In this document: piece after piece, positions 48,500 through 59,408 of the stretch | Layout: each line of letters opens with the position of its first letter | Position numbering within the stretch: the first letter of the stretch is position 1 | NCBI RefSeq assembly: GCF_028583425.1 | Contig: NC_072791.1 | Coordinates: 31,937,368 to 32,001,367 of the forward strand | From: Eublepharis macularius | Taxonomy: Eukaryota > Chordata > Lepidosauria > Squamata > Eublepharidae | DNA: 64,000 nucleotides | Reading direction: 5' to 3' | The notes under the pieces: model-generated | Database searches by the model: none | Seen by the model: only the letters and a program-made list of their open reading frames with translations | What the model was told of the DNA's origin: nothing | Translations under genes and position numbers: made by a program

Positions 48500-49920
48500 C
48501 ACCACCCCCTGATCTGCAGGTACCCATACAGAATCATGGCCAATGGCAGCGTTTTGTTTTTACAGGACTCTCAGGGAAAATAACCACGCTCTACTTCCGA
48601 TGGGATTGGGGAGTTTTCATATGGCACGTGTCCACTTTGTATTGTTACAGGTGATTGAAGATGACCATTGAATTTTTTTTTTTTGCTGAAATCTGGTGTG
48701 TTTTTTGAGAAGGGTTTTTTTGGAACTGTTTTCAGCATGATTGTGCAATGATTGCAGACGATTTAAGTTGTCATCCTAGCCAAGTTCACTTGGGGGTAAG
48801 CTCCATTTAACACCCAGAGTCTTCTGAATAAACGTACATAGAATTAAACTGCTAAGCCTGATCTATACACGCAAGAGAATGCTGCAGTAGTAGAATGGAC
48901 TAGAGTACTGCAGGTGGTGCATTTTGGCTTTGAAATGCTTCTTTTGTGTTTTTTAAAAAGGAAACCCTCTGCTCAGGAAGAAAACTAGCAGCACAGGGAG
49001 AAAGTTTCTACCTCTTTTTTTCTTGTAGGTCTGATTTTCTATTTGCAGGGAGAATCTAATATTAGGAATACGCTGCACTGTGCAATTTTCTGCTCATAGT
49101 CTGAAGATGGCACAGTCCCTTTTACCACCTCATTCTCTTGCGTGTGTGAACTGACACTTAGACTGGGTACAGAAACTGAGCACTCTTGAACCATGTGACA
49201 GATTTGACTCTGGTTCATGAAAACTCCCCCAATGAATCGATTTGCTTTTTAGTGCCATGGTGTGGTTTCAGTTGTTAACAGACTAACTGTGGAATTTATA
49301 TCTTATAGAATAATGCATGTTGCAGTGGAGGGTGTGTTTTGGCAGTACTGTAAAGGTGAAATGATTTGGCAATAGAGTGAGATGGAGAGGAAAAGAGTAA
49401 TGGGGAGTGTAGAAGAAGCGCAGAGTTTGCAGGGTGGCGGTAGGTGTCAGAGGTTCATAGTGTCATTCAGCATTTTATGTGAATGGAAAGTTATCCAGAA
49501 AGTCCCACATTACAATATTTGTTTTCAAATGAGGAATCTTTTCAAAAAACAAGAGATTTTGTCAAAAGGCATCTGAAAAGGAGGGTAAAGATAGTCAAGT
49601 TCCTTCAGGATGCTTGGAGATTATTTAAATCTAAATTAGGAAACGTGCCACCAAATCTAAGAGGATGCCTGCATGGTTAACAAGGAATGCCAAGGACGCC
49701 ACAAAAGGCAAAACCCTTCTTTTAAAATGTGAGTGTTTTGTCAAAATGAGATGAACAAAAAAGAAAACAGGTTGAGGCAAAACAAATTTAAGATGGTGAT
49801 AAGGCTGGAGAAAAAGTAATGCAAGGAACCTATTGCTCAAAACATCAACACAGACAAAAAGAATTTCTTTAAATACATCAGAGCAGGAAATATGCCAGGG
49901 AGGCTAATGGGCCCTTGGAT
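48500..49920. other. Intergenic sequence, nothing recognised
   Basis: AT-rich, with only short chance open frames. Confidence 0.4.
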
Positions 49921-49925
49921 GACCA

Positions 49926-50016
49926 ATAGTGCAATCTTAAGCAGAGTTACTCCAGTCTAATCCCATTGATTTCAGTGGTTTTAGACTGGAGTAACTCTGC
50001 TTAGGACTGCACTGAA
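49926..50016. mobile_element. Palindromic MITE
   Basis: Agtgcaatcttaagcagagt tactccagtct forms the left arm, and its near-complement agactggagtaactctgctt aggactgcact the right arm, with a short loop. This is the same family as 1479-1564. Confidence 0.8.
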
Positions 50017-50270
50017 AAAGATGAAATCATGTCTTAAGGAAGACAAGGAAATTGTTGAAAAACTGAATTATTTAATCTGTTTTCACTATACAAAATTGTA
50101 GTTATCCATTCAGGAGCCTCTGTTATCAGGAAGGGTGTTAAAAAACTGAGGCAGATGAGATGACGTTCTAGGGCCAAAAGGTTAATCTGCTCTTACTCTA
50201 AAAGTTTGGGACCGAAAGGTTTCAGGGAATCTGGGTGGTATTCAGAGAGGAAAGTTGGGTCAAGAGATGG

Positions 50271-50282
50271 CTTTTTGAGAAT
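50271..50282 (+). repeat. 12-bp target duplication, left copy
   Basis: CTTTTTGAGAAT, repeated exactly at 50461-50472. Confidence 0.8.
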
Positions 50283-50460
50283 AGATGCAGAGGAGTTAGC
50301 CGTGTTAGTCTGTGGTAGCAAAATCAAAAAGAGTCCAGTAGCACCTTTAAGACTAACCAATTTTATTGTAGCATAAGCTTTCGAGAATCAAGTTCTCTTC
50401 GTGATTCTCGAAAGCTTATGCTACAATAAAATTGGTTAGTCTTAAAGGTGCTACTGGACT
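50283..50460. mobile_element. Perfectly palindromic Penelope-like element with half hammerhead core
   Basis: The 67-bp arms (50324-50390 and 50402-50468) are identical inverted copies around an 11-nt spacer. Their outer edges overlap the target duplication through shared bases. The left copy, read on the minus strand, has cgaagagaacttgattctcg followed by aaagc: the last part of a CUGANGA box, a GAGAA/TTCTC stem II and GAAA. The rest of the box is absent at the centre of symmetry. Exact 12-bp target duplications surround it. The arms are still identical, so this insertion is young. Confidence 0.7.
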
Positions 50461-50624
50461 CTTTTTGAGAATGTGTAACACAATGTTTTTGAATGTAGAT
50501 GGGATCTGTGTGTAGGAATGCAGTATGGAAGGAGCGGAAGGAGAGGGAAAAGTTGGTTACGTGGTTGAGGATGGAGGAAGAATGGCAGAGAGGCAGGCAA
50601 CCAGAAGGGAATAGGATCGAAGTA

Positions 50625-50835
50625 GGGTAACCAACCTCCAGATGGGGGCTGGAGTTCTCCTGTATTCACAACTGATCTTCAGACTTCAGAGATCATTTCC
50701 TCTGGAGGAAATAGCAGTTTCAGCTCTATGGCATCACATTCCTGTTGAGCACCCTTCCTTCCCCAGACTCTGCCCTTCCCAGGCACTGTTCTCAAATCTC
50801 CAGGAATTTCCCAAGCAGGAGCTGGTAACCCTATG
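50625..50835 (-). mobile_element. hAT-like MITE (gggttgcca family)
   Basis: Tagggtaaccaacctccaga tgg at the left and gcaggagctggtaacccta at the right, with the usual inner tctggaggaaatagcag segment. Confidence 0.75.
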
Positions 50836-50839
50836 ACAT

Positions 50840-52450
50840 CATCAAGGGCACGTGTGGAGAGTGAACCAAGTCAGTGATGATAGTCATCTTGGTGAGTGAG
50901 ACCAGGGAAAAGAAGAAAGGAGTGAAGGAGGTGTAAGGAAGAGTTGGAAGAGATGATGGTAGAGAGAGATAGGAGGGTCAAAATGGATAGTTTCAATTTC
51001 ATCACCGAAGGAGGAGGTAAAATCTTGAATGAGGAGGAGGGAGGTGGTGGGGCAGGCTTTGGTAGGGCACCAGAAGTAGAGCAGAACTGTTGACAATTCC
51101 TAGAGCTGGTGTGGCTCAAGGAGGTGTGATAGTGTTGTAATAGTAATCGCCGGCTAGATGGCAGACAGGGGTGGTAGTGGAAGAAGAGTAAGCCACTATC
51201 TGCAATATGGGGATTTTAACAGTGAACTAGGCTTGTAGGACATGTTATAAATGATAGCTCCGGGTTTCTATATTATGTCCTTCTGGACGAGCGACAGTTG
51301 TTTTAATAGTTCCAAGAATCACCAGGAATCACCAACAGAGAAAAGAACTCTTGACCTGGCGCTCCATTTTGTAAACACTTGAGACAACAGAGTGCCCTTT
51401 TAGTCTCTGTCCACAAGCCTGAATTGATTTGAGCCAAGATTTGCTATAGTTTAATCTAGGAACCTGTTTTCAGTTTCAAGACTCAATATTAGTAATAAAA
51501 GGAGAGTACTATTGACCATGTGTTTTCTCACTCCTGAGTAAATTCAACCAGCCCTCTTTGTGGATCTAGTGCAGTCCAGTTGCTAGAAAGTTAGCAGGAA
51601 TGTCAGTGACCATCACATCTGTTGTGGATTTATTGCTCAGCCTTGGAAAAGCCAGTGCATTTCAGCCTCAGTTTCCCAACTGTTAAAGCAGTGTGCAAAT
51701 TTAAAAGGTAGAGAAATTAGCAAATGGAACATTATGCAAACTGGATCTGCCCTGGAAAAAAAAAGCTTGTGGGGCAGAGCTGAGACCTATTTCAGATATA
51801 AAGCAAACTTTTATTTTAACTGTTATTCATTTGTGAAGCCAGGATTCAGCTCACAGATGATCATTCAAATCCTAGATTGCTTTGACAAATAAATGCTGGC
51901 TTTATCAGCTTTGCTGTTTCCCCTGCAGCAACCTAGCTGCTGTCCAAGCCTACCTTTGGCCATCATTTATGTAAACTCTGATTTTGAATGACCTGAAGTA
52001 CTTATGCTATGTGATTTGGTCTATGGTTAAAATGGAAAATTGCTGGGAATTGTTAGGAAAAGAACAGAAACTGCAAGCATTATAGCTATAGAACTAGTGT
52101 ACAGGCGGGTGTATGCAGCTATGTATGTCAACTGTTAGCAGAGTAGTTCACATTCAAATATAGAGGCTTAGGCAAACTTCCACCCTGCCTTACAGGTATG
52201 TTGTAAAGATGATTTATGTGGGGATGGGTTTGGATTGCTTGAAAAATACTGTACAAATGTTGCTGTTAATTTACATTTAATAAAGTGATTGAGTTTTTGG
52301 CTGATGAAGTAGGCCAGAGCTTCTGGGTTTGCATCAGTTGAGCAGAAGTAGGTGGGAAAATGTATGGTTGGATTCTTTGTTCTTAAATTATTATGTATAT
52401 GTTAGGATTTAAGGACTGCTTGAATTATATGCCACGGAAGAATACATGTG
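50840..52450. other. Intergenic sequence, nothing recognised
   Basis: No gene. A purine-rich stretch (50880-51080) accounts for the open frames there. Confidence 0.4.
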
Positions 52451-52454
52451 TAAG

Positions 52455-52468
52455 CAATACAAAAACCA
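52455..52468 (+). repeat. 14-bp target duplication, left copy
   Basis: CAATACAAAAACCA, repeated exactly at 52596-52609. Confidence 0.85.
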
Positions 52469-52595
52469 TGGTTGTTGTGAGTTTTCCGGGCTGTATTGCC
52501 GTGGTCTTGGCATTGTAGTTCCTGACGTTTCGCCAGCAGCTGTGGCTGGCATCTTCAGAGGTGTAGCACCAAAAGATAGAGATCTCTCAGTGTCA
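52469..52595 (-). mobile_element. Penelope-like pLTR fragment with intact hammerhead core
   Basis: On the minus strand, CTGAAGA (52552-52558), stem II GCCAGC with GCTGGC, GAAA (52528-52531), then C and GTC (52524-52526). CCT and AGG bracket the core as stem I, and further pairing is possible between ttggtg and gccaa. This fits a type I hammerhead with a one-base-pair stem III, the minimal form known from Penelope-like elements, which works as a dimer. It has exact 14-bp target duplications. The same family forms the palindrome at 30743-30966. Confidence 0.75.
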
Positions 52596-52880
52596 CAATA
52601 CAAAAACCAGATTAATCTGTACAATAAACAGTACAGTAAACTATAATCCTTCATCCTTTATAAAGGAAGCCTCCTGAACAATTTATTTTTATTACAACCC
52701 TGTTCCAATTGTAAACATGCCCTCCCGAGAAGTTACACTTTCTGTGGAATGAGAGACATGTGGACTCCCCAAGGAGGCCATTCCTCCATAACAAGTACTG
52801 TTTGTAATTTAATAAGGGGAATGTTTGTTTATTGTATCCATCATTAAAGTAGCAGATTATTTATGTACTGTAACAAGACA

Positions 52881-53085
52881 GACAGTGTGATCTAGTGGCT
52901 AGAATGTCAGACTAGGATCTGAGAGACTCCAGTCTTGGTAGCTTGCTGGGTGACCTTGGGCCAGTCACACTCAGCCTAAACTACCTCACAGGGTTGTTGT
53001 GAGGATAAAAAGGAGGAGGGGGGAATATTGTAAACTACTTTGGGTCCCCATGGGGGTGAAAAGTGGGATATACATGTAATAAATG
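52881..53085 (+). mobile_element. tRNA-headed SINE, family B
   Basis: The head gacagtgtgatctagtggct is followed by gctgggtgaccttgggccag and cctcacagggttgttgtgag gataaaaagg. The tail is ctttgggtccccatgggggt with gggatatacatgtaataaat. Confidence 0.85.
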
Positions 53086-53089
53086 TTGC

Positions 53090-53640
53090 CCTAGTGAATG
53101 AATGGACTAGATCCCCATGCCCTGAGAGAGAATGTTTAGATACATTCTGACCCACTTTTCAAGCCTCTTGATGAAATTTCAGTTTTTAACCAGCAGGGGT
53201 CATTAAAACCTTTCAGCATAATTATTCAGGCCTCTAGTGGCATTTTAAAGACTAGCAAGGTTTAAATTCCAACATAAATTTGTTGTCAGATGTGGTGACA
53301 AAGTCCACAAAAGCATGCACTGGAATGAAACCTCGTTAAGTCTGTGAGGAGCCACTAAACTTCTGTTTATTTTTGCCACAGGAGGCTAAGGATTGTTAGT
53401 GGAGAAATGTTGGCCAGTGGCAACTGGAACTATAGACATCAAAAGGTAAAAGGTTTTCACAGAACCTGGAAGCTGCTCTTGCTTCCTAGATTTTATTTGG
53501 GCTTGTTACGCATCGACCCTTTCTTTCTCTTGGGTAGATTTGGTCTTTAAGCCTTTTTATTCTTGCCCCCTCTTGGTGGATTGCTGCTACAAGGAATTAA
53601 ATTCCAGAATAACTTATTTCTCCTTTTAGTAACGTGCCCA
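53090..53640. other. Intergenic sequence, nothing recognised
   Basis: No gene, RNA or repeat structure that I can name. Confidence 0.35.
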
Positions 53641-53649
53641 AGGGTCAGG

Positions 53650-54480
53650 CTTTTTCGTGGTACTATGTGGCCCTGAGGAAAGGAATGGGATATAGAAATA
53701 ACTCTGGGATTTAAAAAAAAAACAAAATAAACTTTTATTTATATAAGAAGCGTATCGGTTTCATGTTATTTCTAAAACTTGATGGTTTCCAAAGAGTAGT
53801 TCTCAATTCTTAAAGTTACTTTACTTAAACCCAGCAGGGTTGCCAGGTCCAGGTTCGGAAATTCCTGGAGATTTGGAGGGGGGGGGAGAGCCTGAAGAGG
53901 GTGGGGTTTGGGGAGGGGAGGGGCCTCAGTGGGGTATAATTCCACAGAGTTCACCTTTCAAAGCAGCCATTTTCTACAGGGGAACTGATCTCTGTTGCCT
54001 GGAGACCAGTTGGAATTCCGGGAGATCTCCAGCTATCACCTGGAGGTTGGCAAGCCTAAAACCCAGTCACACAGATCTCCTCTCAGGCTTCACAAACAGT
54101 TTGCCTGCTTTTGATATTAATTTCTCTCTCAATTACAAGTAAGACGTTTTCTCAGGCGCGCGCACACAGTTTGCCTGCTTTCTCCTGACTGTTCTTTCAC
54201 AAACACACAGTTCAGGCTTCCACACAGGTTATATTTCTCTTAGACAACATACACAAGCTCAGGCTGCACACAGCTTGCCTGCTTTCTCCAGACTAAATAT
54301 TCCTCTCAGAACTGCTTAAAAATACTCAGGCTGCACAAAGCTTGCCTCTCTTGCCCTGACTAAATATTTTATCTCCACTCTCAGTCTAAAACTGCATTTA
54401 CTCCGCCCACATCAACCAATCATATCACTCACTCATCCCTCTCTTTCACCCCTCTTTGTCTAAAGCATTTAAAGACACAC
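53650..54480 (-). mobile_element. Possible fossil LTR with internal repeat units
   Basis: On the minus strand, a CCAAT-type region (ttggttgatgtgggcgg) is followed by several imperfect units built on gcaagctgtgtgcagcctga, and then by an AATAAA-type signal near 53735-53740. A gggttgcca-type MITE has inserted at 53835-54058. The order suggests the control region of an LTR element, but the ends and family are not determined. It is inactive. Confidence 0.3.
53835..54058 (+). mobile_element. hAT-like MITE (gggttgcca family) with perfect target duplication
   Basis: CAGGGTTGCCAGGTCCAGG at the left end and CCTGGAGGTTGGCAAGCCTA at the right end. The 8-mer AAACCCAG flanks it at 53827-53834 and 54059-54066. 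The 8-bp duplication assigns the family to the hAT superfamily. Confidence 0.88.
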
Positions 54481-54539
54481 ACACACACATTTACTTAAAA
54501 TCATTACAGGGCTTGTGTACCTTAATATATTTAGTTTTA

Positions 54540-55460
54540 AGATCATCCCCCCCCCCCCCGCTTTCTGGAAGTCGTTCTCTTTTTCCCAGCAAGGATGATG
54601 GCAAGAAGGGGGAGCCATTGAGGGCTGGACTAGAACTTGAGAGACCAGGCTAAAATCCTTAGCCTGCCTCAAAGTTCACCAAGTGACCCCTTCCCAATTC
54701 ATCCCAGAGGCTGTCATGGCATTGTAGCAACAAATGGGAGGGGGATAAACTATGTACATTCTGCTGAGTTCTCTCCTGAGGGAAGACAGAATAGACGTGT
54801 CCAGGTAAATTTTATTGTAGCAAGCTTAGAATTCCCACCCTTTTCCAACAGGGCTTCTGAGCTAGCAGCTGCAATAGTGGCAGAAATTCAGTATGAGAAG
54901 GTTGCTACCTTTTGATGGTTAACAGTCCAGCTGTTTTCTTCCTCAGTGGGATAAAAAGAGAAACTTCAAGGGATGTAATGCACCCACCTTCTTTCATTAA
55001 GTCAGCGTGCTGCTGAGGGGAATCTGGGTTAGACAGGCCTTTATATCCCTGCTAGTTTTTATTCCCCCTGCCTAACAAAAAAGTTCCTTTCCTTTTATAT
55101 ACAGTTGTGCTTTATTTTTCCTTCGTGGAGGGAAATTCCTATCTGGTATCAGGTTAATAGCCCTGTAGATTGCACCATACGAAGGATCAATTTTCTTTCT
55201 TATGGGGCAGTGTGGCTTTATCACGCTGCTCCTACACGTGGTTGGTGTTGCGCTATTGTTGTGCCCTTGCAGTCATTTGCAACTGGATTTTCCTGCATGT
55301 ACAGGTCAATCTAGTTGAAAATGATTGCTACCTTGTAATACCCAACTATGTGTGGACAAACTCTTATGCACAACGATTCCAAAAAGGCGACAGGAGAATA
55401 GGACAGAGTAGGCGGCAAACCTATCAAGGGAGATGGGGTGTCTACTCCCAAGTAAGTATA
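54540..55460. other. Intergenic sequence with a C-run near 54547
   Basis: Nothing else recognised. Confidence 0.35.
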
Positions 55461-55469
55461 TGTTGGATT

Positions 55470-55673
55470 TAGGGTTGCCAGCTCCAAGTTGGGAAATTCC
55501 TGGAGATCTGGGGGGTGAAACCTGGAGAAAGTGGGGTTTGGGGAGGGAAAGGACCTTGGCATGGCATAATTCCATAGAGTCTGCCCACCCAAAGGTGAAC
55601 TGATCTCTGTGGCCTGGAGACCAGTTGTAATTCTGGGAGATCTCTAGCCACTACCTGGAGGCTGGCAAACCTA
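55470..55673 (+). mobile_element. hAT-like MITE (gggttgcca family) with perfect target duplication
   Basis: TAGGGTTGCCAGCTCCA at the left end and GGAGGCTGGCAAACCTA at the right end. The 8-mer GTTGGATT flanks it at 55462-55469 and 55674-55681. This is the cleanest copy of the family in the window. Confidence 0.9.
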
Positions 55674-55799
55674 GTTGGATTGCAACGTGGCAGCATAACC
55701 CTAGGCAAGTTTACTCGTTTATCTAACGTTCCAGGGGCTTTTATTTCCCTGCAACAGCCATATCTTTTGCAGCAGATTCTGGGTGGCCCTTATTCCAGA

Positions 55800-56480
55800 A
55801 CAACGATGGCTGCGAGCCATGCTGCCAAATCATTCCCCCCGCCCGCCATCTCAAGCCTTTTACAGGCTTCAGGCGAGCCCGAAAGGGGCTCACCGGGTGC
55901 CTTTGCAGAGCGCGGCCTTCCATTCCCAACATGCCTCGCTAAGGCAAGCCGGCCAGCCCGCTCCGTCGGGATTGGCATCCCGTGCAAAGGGGCTGGCCGA
56001 GCGGCGACTGCGAGCTCCACCAATGAGGCCGCTGCCCCGCCTCTGACCTCGGCTGGCATATTGTTGCCCGGCCGCCGCACCGACCGCCGCCGCCTCGCCT
56101 CGCCTTTCGGGTTTCCGAAGAAGACGGATCCGGGCGGCCGTGGCTCTCTCCTCGCCCACTGGTAAGAGCCGGCAGGGTGGGAAGCGCGCAACAAGGTTGC
56201 TCGCGGGGAGAGAGGAAGGCGAGGGCTTGGCGTTGCAGTGTTTGTTTTCATGGGCAGCAGGATGGAGTCCAGGGGGGCGCCTTAGAGACCGACAACAGTT
56301 CTCAAGCTTTGGCGAGTCGGAGCGCCTCTTTCTGATGCACGGTGTCTGCGAAGAAGGGAGCTCTGTCTGACTCTGCAAAGCTTATTTATCCCCTTGAGAA
56401 ATCTGGTGGGTCTCTGCGGTGCCCCTGCACTCCAGTCCCGCTGTTCTGCTGCAGACCTAACTGTTCTCATCATGGGTTTC
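55800..56480 (+). promoter_or_regulatory. CpG island promoter with first-exon donor on +
   Basis: A CpG-rich region with CCGCC runs and no TATA box. It contains the strong donor CACTG|GTAAGA at 56162, which would end a 5' non-coding exon about 100-200 nt long. No coding sequence with family resemblance is found here; the open frames reflect low stop frequency in GC-rich DNA. In human, LGMN lies head-to-head with GOLGA5, so this may be the legumain promoter. That is inferred from gene order only, as no legumain coding exon is seen to the end of the window. Confidence 0.5.
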
Positions 56481-56481
56481 T

Positions 56482-56795
56482 CTCAATAGAAAATCCCGCT
56501 GTGTTGAGCAGCCGGGCCTCCTCCCCAGTTGGTAGGTTTAAGGTTGCAGCCGGTGGGGCGAAATTGGGATTATTTGCCTCCAGCTTTTGAAGGAGACCCC
56601 AGGGGAAGATGGCTGTAAGACTTGCATTTGATGGATGAGACCTGAGGGCCCTTTAGCCCAGCGCTCCATTGCAGGGAATGCAGCATCTGAGGTGAAAAAT
56701 GGAAAAAAAGCTCGGGGCGATTGAAACGGATGTGGGATGGGAAAATGTCGAAGGGTTGTCATAGTCTAAACTTTTGGGGGACTGGAATTCATGAC
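56482..56795. other. Non-coding sequence downstream of CpG island
   Basis: Probably the beginning of the first intron of the rightward gene. Nothing recognised. Confidence 0.35.
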
Positions 56796-56799
56796 AGCC

Positions 56800-57030
56800 A
56801 GCCGGTGTGATGTAGTGGTTAGATTGTCATACTAGGATGAGAGAGACCCAGGTTCAAATCTCTACTCTGCCTTGGAGGCTTGCTGGGTGACCTTGGAGCA
56901 GCCACTCATGCTCAGCCTAGCCTAACTCTCAGGGTTGTTGTGAGGATAAAATTGAGGAGAGGACAGTGAAATAGGCTGCTTTGGGTCCCCATTGAAGAGA
57001 AAAGTGGGGTATAAATGAAATAAGTAAATA
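56800..57030 (+). mobile_element. tRNA-headed SINE, family B (complete)
   Basis: The head gccggtgtgatgtagtggtt is followed by gacccaggttcaaatctcta (box B) and gctgggtgaccttggagcag. The tail is aggctgctttgggtccccat with gtggggtataaatgaaataa. It is the reference copy for the family in this window. Confidence 0.88.
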
Positions 57031-57149
57031 AGTGATGGGATGAATCTGTGAGTCTGTAGGGGACTTGGATGCCATATGAGTCGACTGCCCTTCTGGGGTC
57101 CTAGAAGTGATATTGCAGTAAACTCTTCTGCTCAGATATGGGAACTTCT

Positions 57150-57280
57150 TAGGGTCGTAGGTGATATAAGAGATGGGCTAGTCACCTTCAGCCTATAACA
57201 CAGGAGGAGAGAATGATGACGTAAGGCCCTTTGGGTCCTTGTTGGGGAGAAAAGTGGAGTATAAATATCTAAATATGCCC
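57150..57280 (+). mobile_element. SINE family B, 3' part
   Basis: Ggctagtcaccttcagccta, then ctttgggtccttgttgggga and agtggagtataaatatct. Confidence 0.55.
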
Positions 57281-57380
57281 CCAAGTCTATAACTCAAGGC
57301 ATGGAGTGGTTGCTATGGCAGTGTTGTTCTGTGCAAGACAGTGTGTGCTACAGGCATGGAGTGGGGAGGGGACTGATAAC

Positions 57381-57392
57381 AGCAGATTATAT
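57381..57392 (+). repeat. 12-bp target duplication, left copy
   Basis: AGCAGATTATAT, repeated at 57744-57755 with one mismatch. Confidence 0.7.
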
Positions 57393-57743
57393 TTCCGAGG
57401 TATGAGCTTTTGAGAGTCAAAGCTCCCTTCAGAAAAGGGAAGGAGTCTTTATAATCCAGGCAGAGCATGGGAGGGGTATTGTAAATTAGAGTATCCAAGT
57501 CACCACATAAGTGTATCATCTCTGTAGATTTTGTGGGGCAGAAAGATAATCCTTGTGAAACAACAGATTCCTCTGCCGGAGTGTGTTTTGAAAGGTTAAC
57601 AATATTGCTGGAGGTGGTGTTGTTTTGGCCTGCAGCATACAAGAGTCCCGAAAGTTTCTTGCCTTATCCAGAAATCTATTTGGAGGTACTGTGGGACCCA
57701 GATCTTGCTCTTTGATGGCAAACCAACACAGCTACTCATCTGA
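57393..57743. mobile_element. Inverted Penelope-like element with decayed hammerhead core
   Basis: The left part, read on the minus strand, has ctgaagggagctttgactct and aaaagctcatacc, a decayed relative of the hammerhead core and stem seen at 39.7 kb. The right part, read on +, has actgtgggacccagatcttg and aaccaacacagctactcatc, the 3' part of the same kind of element in the opposite orientation. It has 12-bp target duplications with one mismatch. Confidence 0.6.
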
Positions 57744-58397
57744 AGCAGATTACATATATCTTTTCAAAGCTACCATGATGTAATATCCGATGTCTAACAT
57801 ACATGGAGGAAGAGTCTGTTTGGCACTTGGTGAAGTTCAGCTAGTGCTGTATTCCTGATCATGTTTGGCACTGGTTGAGAGAAGTGGATTCTTTGGGCGT
57901 GGAGTACTGAACTTGTTCTTTCTATACATTGTCTTTTATCACACGAAGAAGAGAATGCGACTGCCATAAAGTTTATTGCTTTCTCCAGATATAGGCACTT
58001 AGGAGCATATCTGCACATTAACAGCACCGACCTAAGCACAGTTACACTCTTCTGAGACATAAATGTTTCGAATGGTGCTGTTAAAGTACTGTATTGACAT
58101 TTATGAGTTTTATAATGTTGGATCACTCACTGAAAAGGAGGGGCAACACTAGATTAGCCCAGCTGGCGCAATGTGTGGGGATCTCAATGAGAAGTTTGCA
58201 TTATGTTGTTTCAAAGGGAACTCAGGAGGGGGTTTTTGGGGAAACTTAGCAGCGTTCATCAAGAGATAAAACGCAACAGCAGACTTCCCTGAAAAAGAGC
58301 TTTCTACCTTCTACAGTTCTTCTCCAGCGTTGCAGTACTGCAAGGGCTCTTGTGGATGTGTGTTAGAGGGTGCTCTTGGTTCACATAAGCTGATATA

Positions 58398-58547
58398 GAG
58401 TGATTCCACACACGTTGGATAATGCACTTTCAATGCACTTTATCAGTCGTTTGAGGTGGATTTTTTGTTCCGCACTTGAAAAAATCCATTCCAAATGAGC
58501 TATAAAGAGGATTGGAAGTGCATTATCCAACATGTGCGGAATCACTC
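58398..58547. mobile_element. 150-bp inverted-repeat MITE
   Basis: GAGTGATTCC...GTTGGATAATGCACTT on the left, and its near-complement aagtgcattatccaac...ggaatcactc on the right. The terminal repeats are about 33 bp. ATA flanks both sides and may be a 3-bp target duplication. The superfamily is undetermined. Confidence 0.75.
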
Positions 58548-59408
58548 ATAATGTAGTTGAGCTATCTTGGATCTTGCACTGCATTAAGTACTTTGTGCTT
58601 CAAACTTTTCTGGAGCACATCGGCATCCTACACCTGTGTTCTGTGGCTGATAATTCAGGTCTTCATTAGATGGCCAGGCAATGTGGGAAGAGTTCTCTAG
58701 AGGCAGAAAGATTGGGAAATAATCACCCCTTTTAGTAGCACATACTGCAAGCTTTCACTTTAAAAGTCAGGAGAGCAGTTTCAGCTATTCAGCTTCTGTA
58801 GCTAGGTTCTTCGCCCTGCTTAGCTGATGGGAAGCAGAACAAAGTATGTAATCTATGTTGATTTGTGTGTGTTGTCGTTTTGGAGAAGAGCTGTGGCTTT
58901 TCCCAAATGCTTTTTAGATTTTAGACTGGGATCCAGCAATGTCCTACTGGGGGCATGGAAAACTGTCACTGGACAAGTTGCGGAAAGACCACATGTGTAT
59001 ATACCTGTCTCTTAAAGTGCATGGAAAGATTACATGGGAAAGATGTGTGGAAATAAAGGGTTGAATTATATGGAAACAGCTAACTTTCTGAAGGTGTACA
59101 AGATGTTTCGAGCCCCAAGCCCCTCTACGCCCTTAAATTTATTAACACTCATTTCTCTTCTGTCCACCAAAGGGGGAGGAAATCTGCTTTTCTCCCCCCT
59201 TTGCCTGTACAGAACTCTTCTTCAATGTAATTTGATTCTAATATCAAATTAGATCATAATCACTTCTGGCTCCAGCATACAGCAACAAGAGTTGAAGAAC
59301 TAAGAAAATGAAAATAAATAAGTAAATAGGCAGCTGTTGTCCTGTGAGCAGTTACCTGAAGAACCAGCCTCCATAGCCATGACATTGGCCCGCTAGCCTA
59401 CCACACCT

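Noticed and set aside
55680-56378. Several 80-160-codon frames in the second CpG island
   Set aside because: Overlapping frames on both strands with no domain; explained by GC content.
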